Notes under the pieces: generated by a model
Databases searched by the model: none
Told to the model about the DNA's origin: nothing
The model's input: only the letters and a program-made list of their open reading frames with translations
Assembly (NCBI GenBank): GCA_035578175.1
Contig: JAQMRL010000011.1
Location: 8,133,501 to 8,197,500, forward strand
DNA: 64,000 nucleotides
From: Catonia carolina
Taxonomy: Eukaryota; Arthropoda; Insecta; Hemiptera; Achilidae
Reading direction: 5' to 3'
Translations under genes and position numbers: made by a program
Part shown: piece by piece, positions 46,266 to 56,684 of the stretch
How the letters are laid out: each line of letters begins with the position of its first letter
Position numbering within the stretch: the first letter of the stretch is position 1

Positions 46266-48006
46266 GGGGACCCGAAATGCCTATCACCGTAATGTTAAGC
46301 TAAGAACATTTTCTCAAAAACTATTACAGCTATCCTGCCCAATTTTCTTGTGTTTACTTTTCAGGCTATTCTACACCCAATGAATAAGTAAAATTTTGAT
46401 ATATTGTTAGGAAGATAAGACTTCTTTTTTTTAAATTACTACTTTTGAAAATCATATCTTTTTGCTTATTGAAGTAAAAAATAAATATTTAGACACAAAA
46501 TTTTCGTTTAATATTTACTCAGTACATTGAAATTATGGTATGAAAGGCTGTGCAAAAATTTCATTAAAATCCATTTACAGCTGGCTGAGAAAATGTTCCT
46601 TATGCGTCAAAAATTGCCTTTTTACAGGAAACAAGAAAAAACATAAAATTTAAAAAAAAAATTTAATTAAACGCTTTTTGGATCCATCAAATCTTGCAAC
46701 TTAAAATTTTAATACTTCTACCGTATCAATATGAATCAAACTTTGCACACTTGTTTATCTTCGATGACAAACGCTGTGGAGGTGTTTGTAAAAAAAAAAT
46801 TTAAAATTTAAAAAAAAAATTTTTTTAAAAATTTAAAAAACGCTTTTATTTAACAATTACTTAAAAAAATTAACTAAAAAGAAAAAAATTTACAAAAAAA
46901 TCACAGAAAAAAAAATTACAAAAAAATAAAAAAAAAATTGAAAAAATTTTTTTTTAAGAAACGCTATTATTTAACAATTAATCAAAAAAAAGAACTAAAA
47001 AGAAAAAAATTTACAAAAAAAAAATCAGATATTACAGTTATAAATAAAAGCGTGGCGCATTAATATATATAATATTTATTGTAAAATATTCGTTGTAAAA
47101 TATTATATATATTAATGCGCCACGCTTTTATTTTTAACTGTTATGTCTGATTTTTTTTTGTAAATTTTTTTCTTTTTTTCTTTTTAGTTCATTTTTTTTG
47201 ATTAATTGTTAAATAATAGCGTTTCTTAAAAAATTAAAAAAAATTAAATTTTTTTTTTGATTTTTTTTTCTGTGATTTTTGTAAATTTTTTTCTTTTTTT
47301 CTTTTTAGTTAATTTTTTTAAGTAATTGTTAAATAAAAGCGTTTAAAAATTTTTTTTTACAAACACCTTCACAGCGTATTGTCATCGAAGATAAACAAGT
47401 GTGCAAAGTTTGATTCATACTGATACGGTAGAAGTATTAAAATTTTAAGTTGCAAGATTTGATGGATCCAAAAAGCGTTTAATTAAAATTTTGTTTAAAA
47501 TTTTAAAATTTTTTTTTACAAACACCTCCACAGTGTATTGTCATCGAAGATAAACAAGTGTGCAAAGTTTGATTCATATTGATACGGTAGAAGTATTAAA
47601 ATTTTAAGTTGCAAGATTTGATGGATCCAAGAGTAAGTTAAATAAAAGCGTTTAAAAAGAGAACACATCATTCGTTAAATAATTCAATATGTTATTTTTA
47701 CAGTTTAGAGGTTAATAAATATTACATTCACAGGTGGTCTGGTGCTAACAAAGTTTAAAACAAAAAATATCGCACAAAATAAAAAAATTATCTGTTGTCA
47801 TAAAAATAAATAGAGATGTTACGCAAATGGATAACATTTAAAAAAATAACGTAAGGATTCAACATAATTATTTTTAATTAAAAAAAAAACTGCAAAACCC
47901 CCAACAAATTATGCCTATATTGTTGGATGCAGAAAACTCTGAATTTTAATAATTTTCAAAAAACCGGAAATGTAAAAATTTTCCATTTCTTTCGTTCCGG
48001 GTACCT
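46266..48006. mobile_element. Possible TTAA-target element carrying a giant inverted repeat
   Basis: TTAA at 46262-46265 and 48007-48010 abuts short similar ends (GGGGACCCG left; AGGTACCCGG when the right is inverted). The match is only about 8 of 10, so the element boundary is tentative. Inside lie the large palindrome (46663-47487), many A/T homopolymers, and no coding frame. Confidence 0.4.
46663..47487. repeat. ~0.4-kb-arm inverted repeat plus a third partial arm
   Basis: The left arm starts AACGCTTTTTGGATCCATCA and the right arm ends with its inverse at ~47480. The arms also share the ACTTGTTTATCTTCGATGAC word, long A/T runs, and the central AATAAAAGCGTGGCGCATTA. The spacer is only ~22 bp (47077-47098). 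A further direct copy of the outer right arm follows at ~47511-47655. It could form a long hairpin as RNA or DNA. Confidence 0.8.
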
Positions 48007-48010
48007 TTAA

Positions 48011-48479
48011 GCAGTTTGCACTTGGTAGTAAAATAGTTCCTTCATACTATAACTTGGTAAAAGACTTTATTTTTCATTGAACATTTTAATTTTTAAATTC
48101 TTTCACAATAAAATTTTATTACAAATTTGTGTTAAATAACAGTATTAACAACTGAATTACAACTTAAAACCAAATCATGTTGTGTAAAATGTGTTAAGTC
48201 CTATCAAATTTTTTACATTAAAATTTTAAAAACTCATTTCATGAAATTTCACAGGCAAATTTATATTCTATAATATTAAACACCAAATATTAACTTACAA
48301 TAAAAGGTTACATTGTAAACATCAAAATATTTATTTTACAAACGAAATTTTCAAATTCATTTTTCCTCAAAACTATCTGGACTTAACTTTCTTAGCACAG
48401 TAAATATATAAAAACAATACATTATTTCATAAATTATATTTACATTTGAACGTTTTAAAGATGTATAAGTAAAATTATT
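48011..48479. other. AT-rich gene-free stretch
   Basis: Nothing recognised. Confidence 0.4.
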
Positions 48480-48819
48480 GAAATATATATTTCTAACCAC
48501 CAGAATACGGTAACAGAAAACATTTCCCAATGTTTATAGCGCTATTGCGTATTTTGTACACATCTTCAATAAATTAAAATTCTTTACAAATTTTTATACA
48601 TCAAAATTTAAAACTTCCTACTCCTACCATGGTAGATAAGGTCCATATCTACTATTTTTTATCTACCATGGTAGGAGTAGGAAATTTTAAATTTTGATGT
48701 GAAAACATTTTTAAAGTATTATAATTTACTGAAGATGTGTACAAGATACATGAAAGCGCTGTAAACATTGGTAAGTGTTTTCTGTTACCCTATTCTGGAG
48801 GTTAGAAATATATATTTCA
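48480..48819. repeat. Fold-back element (~160-bp arms)
   Basis: Both tips are the self-inverse GAAATATATATTTC. The arms share TTCTAACC, ACAGAAAACA, TGTACACATCTTC, TCAAAATTTAAAA and CTACTCCTACCATGGTAGAT. The spacer is ~22 bp. The arms differ at scattered sites, so it is not an assembly mirror artefact. A MITE or fold-back element of unknown class. Confidence 0.75.
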
Positions 48820-49273
48820 GTTTTAAATAATATGGCTGTTTATAATCCTACATAGGATGTTTGATAAAATAATAAGTAAAATTATATCTATAAAATAAAT
48901 TAAATCTATAGACATATTATAGACCAAGAAAACTGACATAATCTAGTTTGACCAATCTTTTATTTACATTCAGATCACTAGGGACACTCACCGTTTAGAT
49001 CTTTTTTTCTAAAACGAAAAATTTTCATTTTCTCACAATGATGTTTCTTCCATTCACCTTTATGATTTCTTTTCCCTTTCTCTGGAAATATACTCATTAA
49101 TTTTTCTTGAAATCTTCCCTTCTTCAATTCATAATCTTGTAGCTCTACAGCCCTTGATAACCTTTGGCTTCCTCCAAAATCCTCTCTGCTTCAGCTACTA
49201 CAATTTCATAAACGTGTTGATAAAATTGATTACAGCAGAAATTACCCTGATTGTGAATTGAATGACAATGTAG
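48820..49273. other. 3' flank of CM6
   Basis: No gene. Less AT-rich than average around 49020-49230; no repeat recognised. Confidence 0.35.
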
Positions 49274-49909
49274 TTACTGATTTACTTTATGGTCAAGATT
49301 TATTTCACAAAAGTTACCAAATGCTCGTTGAAGGGCTCGTAAAAGTAAGGGATCAGTCGTTTTTGTTTCAGTAATTGCTCTTGCCAATAACTTTTGACAC
49401 AGTTTAGATTTTTTTAATTCTTTTAATTTATATAGTGATTCAATCAATTCTGTTTGCATCTTGGTAATTTTTTGTCTAGTTTTATCAAGACTAATGTTAT
49501 CAGAAGGTGTATTCTTATTAGCCTCGTCTGCATACCAATCCGAAACTAATGCATATTCAATTAGTTTAGTCGCTTCCATTAAATCAATAAAAAATAATTT
49601 TTCACTGTCACCAAATGGCTTCGATAATTGTTTTGATGTTTTTTCTACATTTTCCAATACAAATTTTTCTCGAGTTTTATCGAGTATAGGTTCACCATTA
49701 ACCCATTTATAAATGGCTACATCTTTACCATATGATATACGTGTTTTTATATTTTTTACAAAATTTTTCAACAGTGGATAATCATTTTCTGATTTAGATT
49801 TGCTATCTTTAACATCTTCTTGGAATTGAGGTCTACATTCACAAATTGAAATCAATAACGACATAAAAATAAAACTGAATAATACATCTACATTATTATT
49901 AAACTCCAT
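49274..49909 (-). CDS. CM6: secreted chorismate mutase (AroQ-gamma type)
   Basis: 211 aa from the ATG at 49909. The open frame runs 8 codons further up, but that part crosses an intron acceptor (AG at 49925-49926) and has only a TTG. Residues 1-26 form a signal peptide (VLFSFIFMSLLISICEC). The domain is ~48-205 with all six active-site residues: Arg57, Lys68 (VAIYKW), Arg80, Thr114, Glu118 (EATKLIEY), Arg145. The Cys171/Cys201 pair and SDW at 123-125 also match. The ~20-residue core KTRISYGKDVAIYKWVNGEP is almost identical to CM5, so these two duplicated most recently or are under the strongest constraint. The expected reaction is chorismate to prephenate by a secreted enzyme. Rightmost, and transcriptionally first, of the array. 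Confidence 0.8.
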   Translation of the reverse strand: MEFNNNVDVLFSFIFMSLLISICECRPQFQEDVKDSKSKSENDYPLLKNFVKNIKTRISYGKDVAIYKWVNGEPILDKTREKFVLENVEKTSKQLSKPFGDSEKLFFIDLMEATKLIEYALVSDWYADEANKNTPSDNISLDKTRQKITKMQTELIESLYKLKELKKSKLCQKLLARAITETKTTDPLLLRALQRAFGNFCEINLDHKVNQ

Positions 49910-49924
49910 TCTATCGAGACAAAA

Positions 49925-49940
49925 CTGCAACAAACGACAA
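49925..49940 (-). promoter_or_regulatory. Intron acceptor before CM6
   Basis: Minus-strand GTCGTTTGTTGCAG/TTTTGTCTC, 15 nt before the ATG. It decides the start: the extra upstream codons of the open frame are probably intronic or UTR. Confidence 0.5.
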
Positions 49941-50339
49941 TTTTAAAAATATTTAGTAACTTTATTACACAAATTTTAATGAAGTATTTAATTTTAATTA
50001 GTTCTTTATACAGTAATTAAGAAATTACTTTAATATTCCTTTTATTTGAGTAAATTTACTTATTTTTACTTTTTATAGGTGTCCTGTAGATTCTCTGCTT
50101 CTCGTATCCTACAGCCAATCGTTTTCTGTCTTACCAAATCACCCTTCTTGAGATTCCTCCTCACCATAGTTTAGAGAACTCCCTGTGTGTGTATGTTTTG
50201 GCAACAGTCTTCTCTCATTATATTTTCTGGATGAAAAAGGAACACTCTTTGGAGTCATCAGTACACTACCATTCTTTGGACATGCCTACATCATACTCCA
50301 GTCTGGTGTCTATCTATTATAGTATACTGAGAACTGATT
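49941..50339. other. Upstream flank of CM6
   Basis: AT-rich, then mixed composition from ~50090. No gene recognised. Confidence 0.35.
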
Positions 50340-50359
50340 CATAGCAAGCGTGTCATTTC

Positions 50360-50670
50360 AAAGGAAAAAATCTCGTATCCAGGCTGCTGAAATGAGATTT
50401 TTGTGGGGAGTCAAAGGTTGTACCCGCTTAGATAGAGTACGTAACGAAGCTGTACACGCCGAGTTAAATGTCAATCACTGCGTGAAACATTAATAACATA
50501 TAAAAAACACTGGTCCAACCATTTACTTCGCATGCCAGCCCACAGACATCCTCTACGAGTGTGGAAATGTAAACCTAGAGGGAAGCGAGGGTTGCAAAGA
50601 CCTAAAAAGAGATGGATGTCGGAACAGGCCATTGAGGCTAATCCTTGACAGATGATGATGGTTCATAGCT
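50360..50670 (+). pseudogene. Non-LTR retrotransposon tail
   Basis: Plus strand: KKSRIQAAEMRFLWGVKGCT and RLDRVRNEAV; then, after a frameshift, HWSNHLLRMPAHRHPLRVW and PRGKRGLQRPKKRWM with an IEANP ending. LINE RT C-terminal region, decayed. Confidence 0.7.
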
Positions 50671-50829
50671 TTTTTGTTTCTCACATGTTCCACTCTAGAG
50701 ACCCTTCATGACCTTCGCAACCAGTTCATCTCTACAGCCTCCAGCCTTTGTTTTAACTTGAAGCTCATTTGCAGCACTCAGCATCATATGTAGTTATGCA
50801 CTCCAAAAAGGATGTAACCACTGAAATCC

Positions 50830-51981
50830 ACCTCATGCACCCTATTCGCCAGATTTAGCCCCACGGATTATTTTCTGTTCCCAAACTTGAAAAAATGGCT
50901 GTGGTCAAAAATTTTTTAACGATGAAAAATTCATGTCTGCAGTTAATGGCTATTTTGAGGAGCAAGACAGTTCTTATTATAAAAATCTGGTGTGAAACAC
51001 TCACACAACTTTCTCTTGCCAGTGCAAATAATTAACAATAAACCTAACAATAGTAATAAAACATTAGAAATAAACAAAAAACTAACCTCAAAAACATAAC
51101 CTTATTTTAATCATGAGCGAAAGATGCAAAATGAAAATCGAACTCGGTTTGGCTTAAAAATACAGAAAATCACTCTTTCACGCTAAACTAGGCTCTGTAG
51201 AGAAAAATGTTCTAAATAAAAGTTGCAGATCTTTTAATTTTCTACAAATTCGATTATATACACTTTTATTATAAAATGCATGCTAAGGCCGAAATCTTAA
51301 AAAAATCGATTTTTCTCACGTTTTCGTGGGAAAAAACAGAAAATTGCTAATTACTGCTAAACTAAGCGTTATACAAAAAAATGTTTGAAATAAAAGTTGT
51401 ACATTTTTAAATTCTCTACAACTTTTATTATATAAATTTTTCACTAAATTGCATATTAAAACCATAATCTTAAAAAAAACTTTTTTTACGTGAAAACAGC
51501 CTCACCAAGAATTTCAGCAAACATGACGCCTACCCTATCTTGTAGAGAATAAAAAATGGAGTAAACCAGGCGATTTTTAAAAAAATCGTAGGACCAGTTT
51601 TTGAGAAAATCGCAAAAAAGTGAAAAATTACACGAATAAACTACTGCTTCCGGTTGACCGATTTTGATGAAAATGTTCGTGTCGGGTTCGGTAGTGGTAT
51701 GAAACTTAAGTTTCAAGTTCGTACGATGTTCCGTTCTTGAGATATTTTGTATACACACACACACACACACACACACAGACCAATCGCTAAAAACATGTTT
51801 TTTGGGTTCAGGGGGTCTGAAAACGTATAGATCCGGTGAAAACTCGATTTTGAAAAATCGACATGAAAACAATACTTTCCTTCCTATATATTCATATAGG
51901 CAAGAGAAAGTAAAAAGGGTATCAAACTTATTGAACATCGCTGGGAAAAGTGTAGAGCTGAAAGGAGATTATGTTAAAAAA
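50830..51981 (+). pseudogene. Mariner-type transposase remnant split by repeat H5
   Basis: 50838-50985 encodes PPHAPYSPDLAP, then (after a frameshift) DYFLFPNLKKWL, then EEQDSSYYK. After the inserted repeat (50986-51910) the frame resumes with GIKLIEHRWEKC, a lost two bases, then ELKGDYVKK. Removing the repeat and one TAAAAA joins the two pieces in frame. Only the C-terminal third survives. Confidence 0.75.
50986..51910 (+). mobile_element. Helitron2/HINE-like repeat, copy H5
   Basis: 925 bp, TCTGGTGTGAAACACTCACA to GGCAAGAGAAAG. TAAAAA lies on both sides (50980-50985 and 51911-51916). It is inserted in the mariner remnant, which fixes the element's ends. Confidence 0.8.
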
Positions 51982-52890
51982 TCTGGTGTGAAACACTCAC
52001 ACGACTTTCTCTTGCCAGTGCAAATAATTAACAATAAAACTAACATTAGTAATAAAACATTACAAATAAATAAAAAACTAACCTTATTTCAATCATGAGA
52101 GAAACAAAATGAAAATCAACCTCAGTTTGGCCTAAAAATATGGAAAATCACTCATTCACGCTCAACTAGGCTCTGTAGAGAAAAATGCTCTAAATAAAAG
52201 TTGTAGATCTTTTAATTTTCTATAAAATTATTTATATACACTTTTGTCATAAAATGAATACTAAGGCCGAAATCTTAAAAAAATCGATTTTTCACACGTT
52301 TTCGTGAGAAAAAAACAGAAAATCGCTAATTACTGCTAAACTAAGCGTTATACAAAAAAATGTTAGAAATAAAAGTTGTAGAATTTTAAATTTTCTACAT
52401 TTTATATTATATAAAGTTTTGCGCTATAATACATATTTAAGCCGTAATCTTAAAAAAACACTGTTTTTACGTGAAAACACCCTCACCAAGAATTTCAGCA
52501 AACATAGCGCCTACCCTATCTTGTAGAGAATAAAAAATTGAGTAAATGAGGCGTTTTTAAAAAAAATCGTAGAACCAGTTTTTGAGAAAATCGCAAAAAA
52601 GTGAAAAATTATACGAATAAACTACTACTTCCGGTTTACCGATTTTGATGAAAATGTTCGTGTCGGGTCCGGTAGTGGTATGTAAGTTAAGTTTCAAGTT
52701 TCAAGTTCGTACAATGTTCCGTTCTCGAGATATTTTGTATACACACATACACACACAGACCAATCGCTAAAAACATGTTTTTTGGGTTCAGGGGGTCTGA
52801 AAACGTATAGATCCGGTGAAAACTCGATTTCGAAAAATCGACATGAAAACAATACTTTCCTTCCTATATATTCATATAGGCAAGAGAAAG
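51982..52890 (+). mobile_element. Helitron2/HINE-like repeat, copy H6
   Basis: 909 bp, same ends as H5, 71 bp downstream of it and in the same direction. The flanks are A-rich (left ...TTAAAAAA, right TAAAAATA). Confidence 0.75.
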
Positions 52891-53139
52891 TAAAAATATA
52901 TATATTCTTTTCCAAAATTTTTGTTTTCTCTGTTGGGACCACCCTCATATAAGAATTTCAGATAAAATAATATCTGGGGATAGATCCTTAATAGTTATAC
53001 AAAATTCTCAAAATTCAAAATGTGCTGAAAAAGATATTCACATTAGATATAAAAAAATAATTTATTTCTACCTAGTCACTTACTTGGTTACAGCTAAAAA
53101 ATGGTAGTTTTTATACTCATCAGCGTGTTAATATAGGTG

Positions 53140-54060
53140 ATTCAAAATGAGCGCCGGTTTTGATATATCAAATTAAGAGATTTATTTTATTGAAAAACTG
53201 AAAATAAATACATCAACAAGTTCATCTTACCTTCCGATTTCATGTATGAAAAATGATATCATGCATGTGTCCTCCTCTACTGCGCTGGCACGCATCAACT
53301 CTGTCCATGAAATTGGATATTACTGCACGACAAGTTTAGACTTCCATTTGCCCGATAACCCGTCGAATTTCCTCCTTCAAGTCATTGATGTTTCGGGGTT
53401 TATTGGCATACACCAATGACTTCAGATGACCCCAAAGATGAAAGTCACAAGGCGTCAAGTCACACGACCTTGGTGGCCATTGATGGTCGGAATTACGAGA
53501 AATGATGCGATCCTGGAACCGTTCACGGAGCAACAACATTGTTTCTCGTGCAGCAACTGAATTTTATACGGGTGATATTGGATATCGTACCGAAGAATTC
53601 TCCGTACAGAAGAACATCGTAAACCCAATTGTTGAGAACGGCGACGTATTGATTTTGCTGGGCTAACAGCCACACTGTCATGAACCAACGCAACGTTCTG
53701 CTCAGTTCGGCCAGAACGACGACGTCCAGAACTTTTAAGGTCGACTGTTGAACCCGTCTCAAAAAACTTTTTCATGAGCCTGCGAACTGTTGATTCATTC
53801 GGTGCTTCATTACGTCCTAGAGTACCGCGAAGTCACCTGACAGTAGCCGCATAACTCTCTCCACTCTGGTAAAATGTTTTGACGATTAACACTCGTTGTG
53901 CAATAGTAAACTTCTCCATGGTTAGACACAGACTGCAAGAGTACTACACTGCGAACAAGAGAAACTACAACTGAATCGTCAATCGGAATGTTCTCCGAAA
54001 TAGAAATGAGGTCTAATTAGATTAATTAAAACACAAAAGGATATTTACACGTAACAAATA
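53140..54060 (-). mobile_element. Tc1/mariner-superfamily element, internally deleted
   Basis: Approximate span around the transposase remnant below. I could not pair terminal repeats with confidence. The left limit is near GTGATTCAAAATGAGCGCC. Confidence 0.45.
53240..53919 (-). pseudogene. Transposase pseudogene ('WPPRS' type) lacking its core
   Basis: It starts at ATG 53919 (MEKFTIAQRVLIVKTFYQSG). A helix-turn-helix region follows (EAPNESTVRRLMKKFFETGS; GLRCSSVRRILRYDI). It jumps directly to the third catalytic region (HQWPPRSCDLTPCDFHLWGH) and the C-terminal DRVDACQRSRGGHMHDIIF. The first two catalytic Asp regions are deleted. An early TGA and further shifts confirm inactivity. Confidence 0.75.
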
Positions 54061-54067
54061 TCAACGA

Positions 54068-54195
54068 CAAATGACTACCACAACAGTAATTAGAGTAATG
54101 TTTACATACAGGCTAAAACTTTCCAAGGACAAATGAATACCACAACAGTAATTATAGAAATGTTTACATACAGGCTGAAACTTAATAAATGTTAA
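54068..54195. repeat. Two ~65-bp direct repeats
   Basis: GACAAATGACTACCACAACA and GACAAATGAATACCACAACA start two units that both continue with GTAATTA...AATGTTTACATACAGGCT. Confidence 0.7.
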
Positions 54196-54596
54196 TAAGA
54201 TTTATGTACAGTTATATAATAATTAGAGAAAATTATTCAGTTTTATGTGCTTTATTTATTTTTTTCTTACTCAAATTTGTTAATAAATCTTAAAGGTAAA
54301 CCTCCTTGCTCTTCGCATACATAAACCTTGCCAGCTCTAACCCAAATAAATTTATAATTCAGATATATTTAATCATTTGGCACGCCACAATAAATTTTTG
54401 TAGAAAGGTGTTAGATTTTCTCATTAACAAAAATATTTTTTTTGGTTGTTATCACTAAACACTTTTTTACGTGTTAACACTAGTTTTTCTTTTTTCAATC
54501 CAGGAATTGCAGTCTTCTTCCTTTGAACTAAATTATAATGTTAATCTATTTTAAGTCATTCTCAATTACAGAAATGATTAAAAAATATTTGTAATA
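54196..54596. other. AT-rich gene-free stretch
   Basis: Nothing recognised. Confidence 0.4.
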
Positions 54597-54975
54597 TAGT
54601 TACTTGAGTCACAAGTTTTTCCTTGTTTGCAACGAGGGCTAAAGAGGGAAAAGCATCAGTGCGCATGTGCGACTGCTTTAATTTCAGTATGACAAATATA
54701 ACAATTTATACTATACCCAGAGCATATACAGAATATCATGGAACCTTTTGTAGGTTAACTGTACGAATATAACTGTTCGTTACTGTGAACAGAAATGTTA
54801 GTTTTTCGAAAACGTGGGCAGACCATTCACATTGCTGAACGAAATATAATATGGAGTGTAATATAATGCTGTGAAGTTGAAGCTAAACTAAAGTGCCTAT
54901 TCCCTGCCTCTTAATAAAAGCCATGAGTGAGTGGCTAACTACTGTGATGTTTCTTTTTTCACAATTCGAAACATA
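54597..54975 (+). repeat. Repeat family R4, unsplit copy
   Basis: The unsplit counterpart of the copy at 30108-32560. Words: TAGTTACTTGAGTCACAAGT, AGCATCAGTGCGCATGTGCG, GCTGTGAAGTTGAAGCTAAA. Its end merges into unclassified sequence. Confidence 0.55.
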
Positions 54976-55259
54976 AAGAAGGAAATTAAAGATGTGAAGA
55001 AGCTATTCTTCAACAGTTTTGTTGACACCTGGTAAAAAATGAAACGGTAATATAGTAATATAGTACAATAGTCTACTTGTGAATAGTGTTTGCTTGTGCG
55101 AAGGTATTAAAATGATTTTGTTCAGATCTTCATATATGTGTCTATAACTACTGATTGATCTACATCAAGGTCAGTTTTGGGACTGCACCCTCCTTGGAAT
55201 GTGACATGTGACACTTAGTAGGTAGCACTGTACCTAACTTTCACATCAGACTATCCACA

Positions 55260-55460
55260 TTTAAGAAAATTCTCTAATACTGAAGAAGCGACTGAGCAAG
55301 AGGAAGATGAAGAGGACACAGTTACGCCAACATTGCAGGAGGCAATGCTAGCGGCTGAAACTTTTTTAAGATTTCACCGACACCGATAGACATTACGGAG
55401 AGGATTTATTTCGCAGAACGAGGTGTTCAAAAGAAAATCACTGATTTCTTCCAATAAAGT
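55260..55460 (+). pseudogene. pogo/Tigger transposase C-terminus remnant
   Basis: Acidic stretch (TEQEEDEEDTVTPT), then LQEAMLAAETFLRFHRHR. After a stop and a frame change it ends GVQKKITDFFQ and a stop. The ITDFF ending is typical of Tigger/jerky-type proteins. No TIR could be linked to it. Confidence 0.55.
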
Positions 55461-55525
55461 AGCAAACGCACCATTATGTAGTTTAGGTACATACAAATAT
55501 GTATTTTGGTTTCCGTATTTTAATA

Positions 55526-56527
55526 CAGTAAAATCTCTCTATTGCGGAACTCTCTATAGCGGAAATCTCTCTTTAGCGGCATTATTTGCCGACCCCGACC
55601 ATTTCGTATACTACGGTAATGTATTTAGCTCTCGTTATAGCGGCACAAAAATCTCTCTATAGCGGCTATACAATATCTTCAGGGTATGGATTTAGACGCC
55701 TATGTAGGGGCAGACAATGAATTAGTCACTTCATCACTTAGCTACTTCACTTTGCAGTAATCGAAAATGTCTTAGGCCAAAACAACGAGGAAGAAAGTGA
55801 AGATGACGATGAAATGGCAACAGAAATGGTGCCCCTTCAAGTAAAAAGGCACTACACGCTATTATTGTTGTTTCCACGTACTGTCATTGCCAATATGTAA
55901 ATGAAAATTTACAGATTTTAAACATTGAAAATGAGATTGAAGAGATGTTTTATGAATTGAAAACGAAACAAAATTTACAACTTATTTTACAAAATTAAAT
56001 GTACTTCACAATCATTGTTTCCTTAATAACGAAAATTTTTTGTGTTTGCGTAGCCTTGTATGTATCCTATGTTTATTACTGTTCAGTGAAAAACGAGTTT
56101 CAGTGCTAATTAATTTTAGGCTATCTATTACGGTATGTACTGTATAAATGATTATTGAAAAAAGTTTAATACGAAAAGTGAAATTCTATTGTTAAATATT
56201 AGTAACACAACATCTAATAAAACCAGTTTGTATCCAAATTTCTTGTTAAGTTAATAACCTACACTTTATGTAATTAATTTAAATATCTCACTGTATTGAA
56301 GTAATATACTGTATTAAACATTCGTCATAAAGTTATCTATTCAGTAGTTTTTCAAAAACTTATTCCATGCACCATTTACATACGCATATAAGTTATTTTG
56401 TACAGCAAAATTAGTACTCCAACTTCCCCCCCCCACCGTTAATTACTCGCTCTCTCTATAACGGAACTCTCTTTATAGCGGCGGTACCTCATGGTCCCTT
56501 CAATTCCGCTATAGAGAGATTTTACTG
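55526..56527 (+). mobile_element. pogo/Tigger-like element, internally deleted
   Basis: The left end CAGTAAAATCTCTCTATTGC and the inverted right end CAGTAAAATCTCTCTATAGC are flanked by TA (55524-55525 and 56528-56529). Each end has extra subterminal CTCTCTATAGCGG copies. At ~55755-55860 the plus strand still reads VLGQNNEEESEDDDE, the acidic C-terminal zone of a Tigger-type transposase. The DDE domain is absent. Confidence 0.8.
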
Positions 56528-56684
56528 TACATAATAAAGTCTACCTACTTACACAGAGTGGTTATTAATCTATTTTATTAGGGTATTACGATTTAAAAAT
56601 CGCAAATTAGCACATTACGTAAATTAGTAGTAATATATATGAAATATTCATAGTTTAGTTAGATTTACCTTGACTCGAGAGTTA

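Noticed and set aside
2578..49909. Odorant-binding or other Cys-rich insect secreted family for the six ORFs
   Set aside because: They have only a single conserved cysteine pair, not the four or six of odorant-binding proteins, and CM5/CM6 show the ordered set of chorismate mutase active-site residues.
2578..49909. Bacterial contamination as the source of the mutase-like genes
   Set aside because: The genes are embedded in insect-type transposons, have signal peptides and probable splice acceptors, lack ribosome-binding sites and operon neighbours, and have the same AT-rich codon use as the surroundings.
37008..52948. Recurring ORFs on the minus strand (e.g. 37008-37211, 51486-51938, 52694-52948) with the same peptide containing CLYEYIGRK
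   Set aside because: They are fixed parts of the Helitron2/HINE-like repeat. Their similarity follows from the nucleotide repeat, they begin and end at different places, and the microsatellite is translated inside them.
55423..55662. A 79-codon ORF spanning 55423-55662
   Set aside because: It runs from a Tigger C-terminal remnant into the terminal repeat of the next element, so it is an accidental fusion frame.
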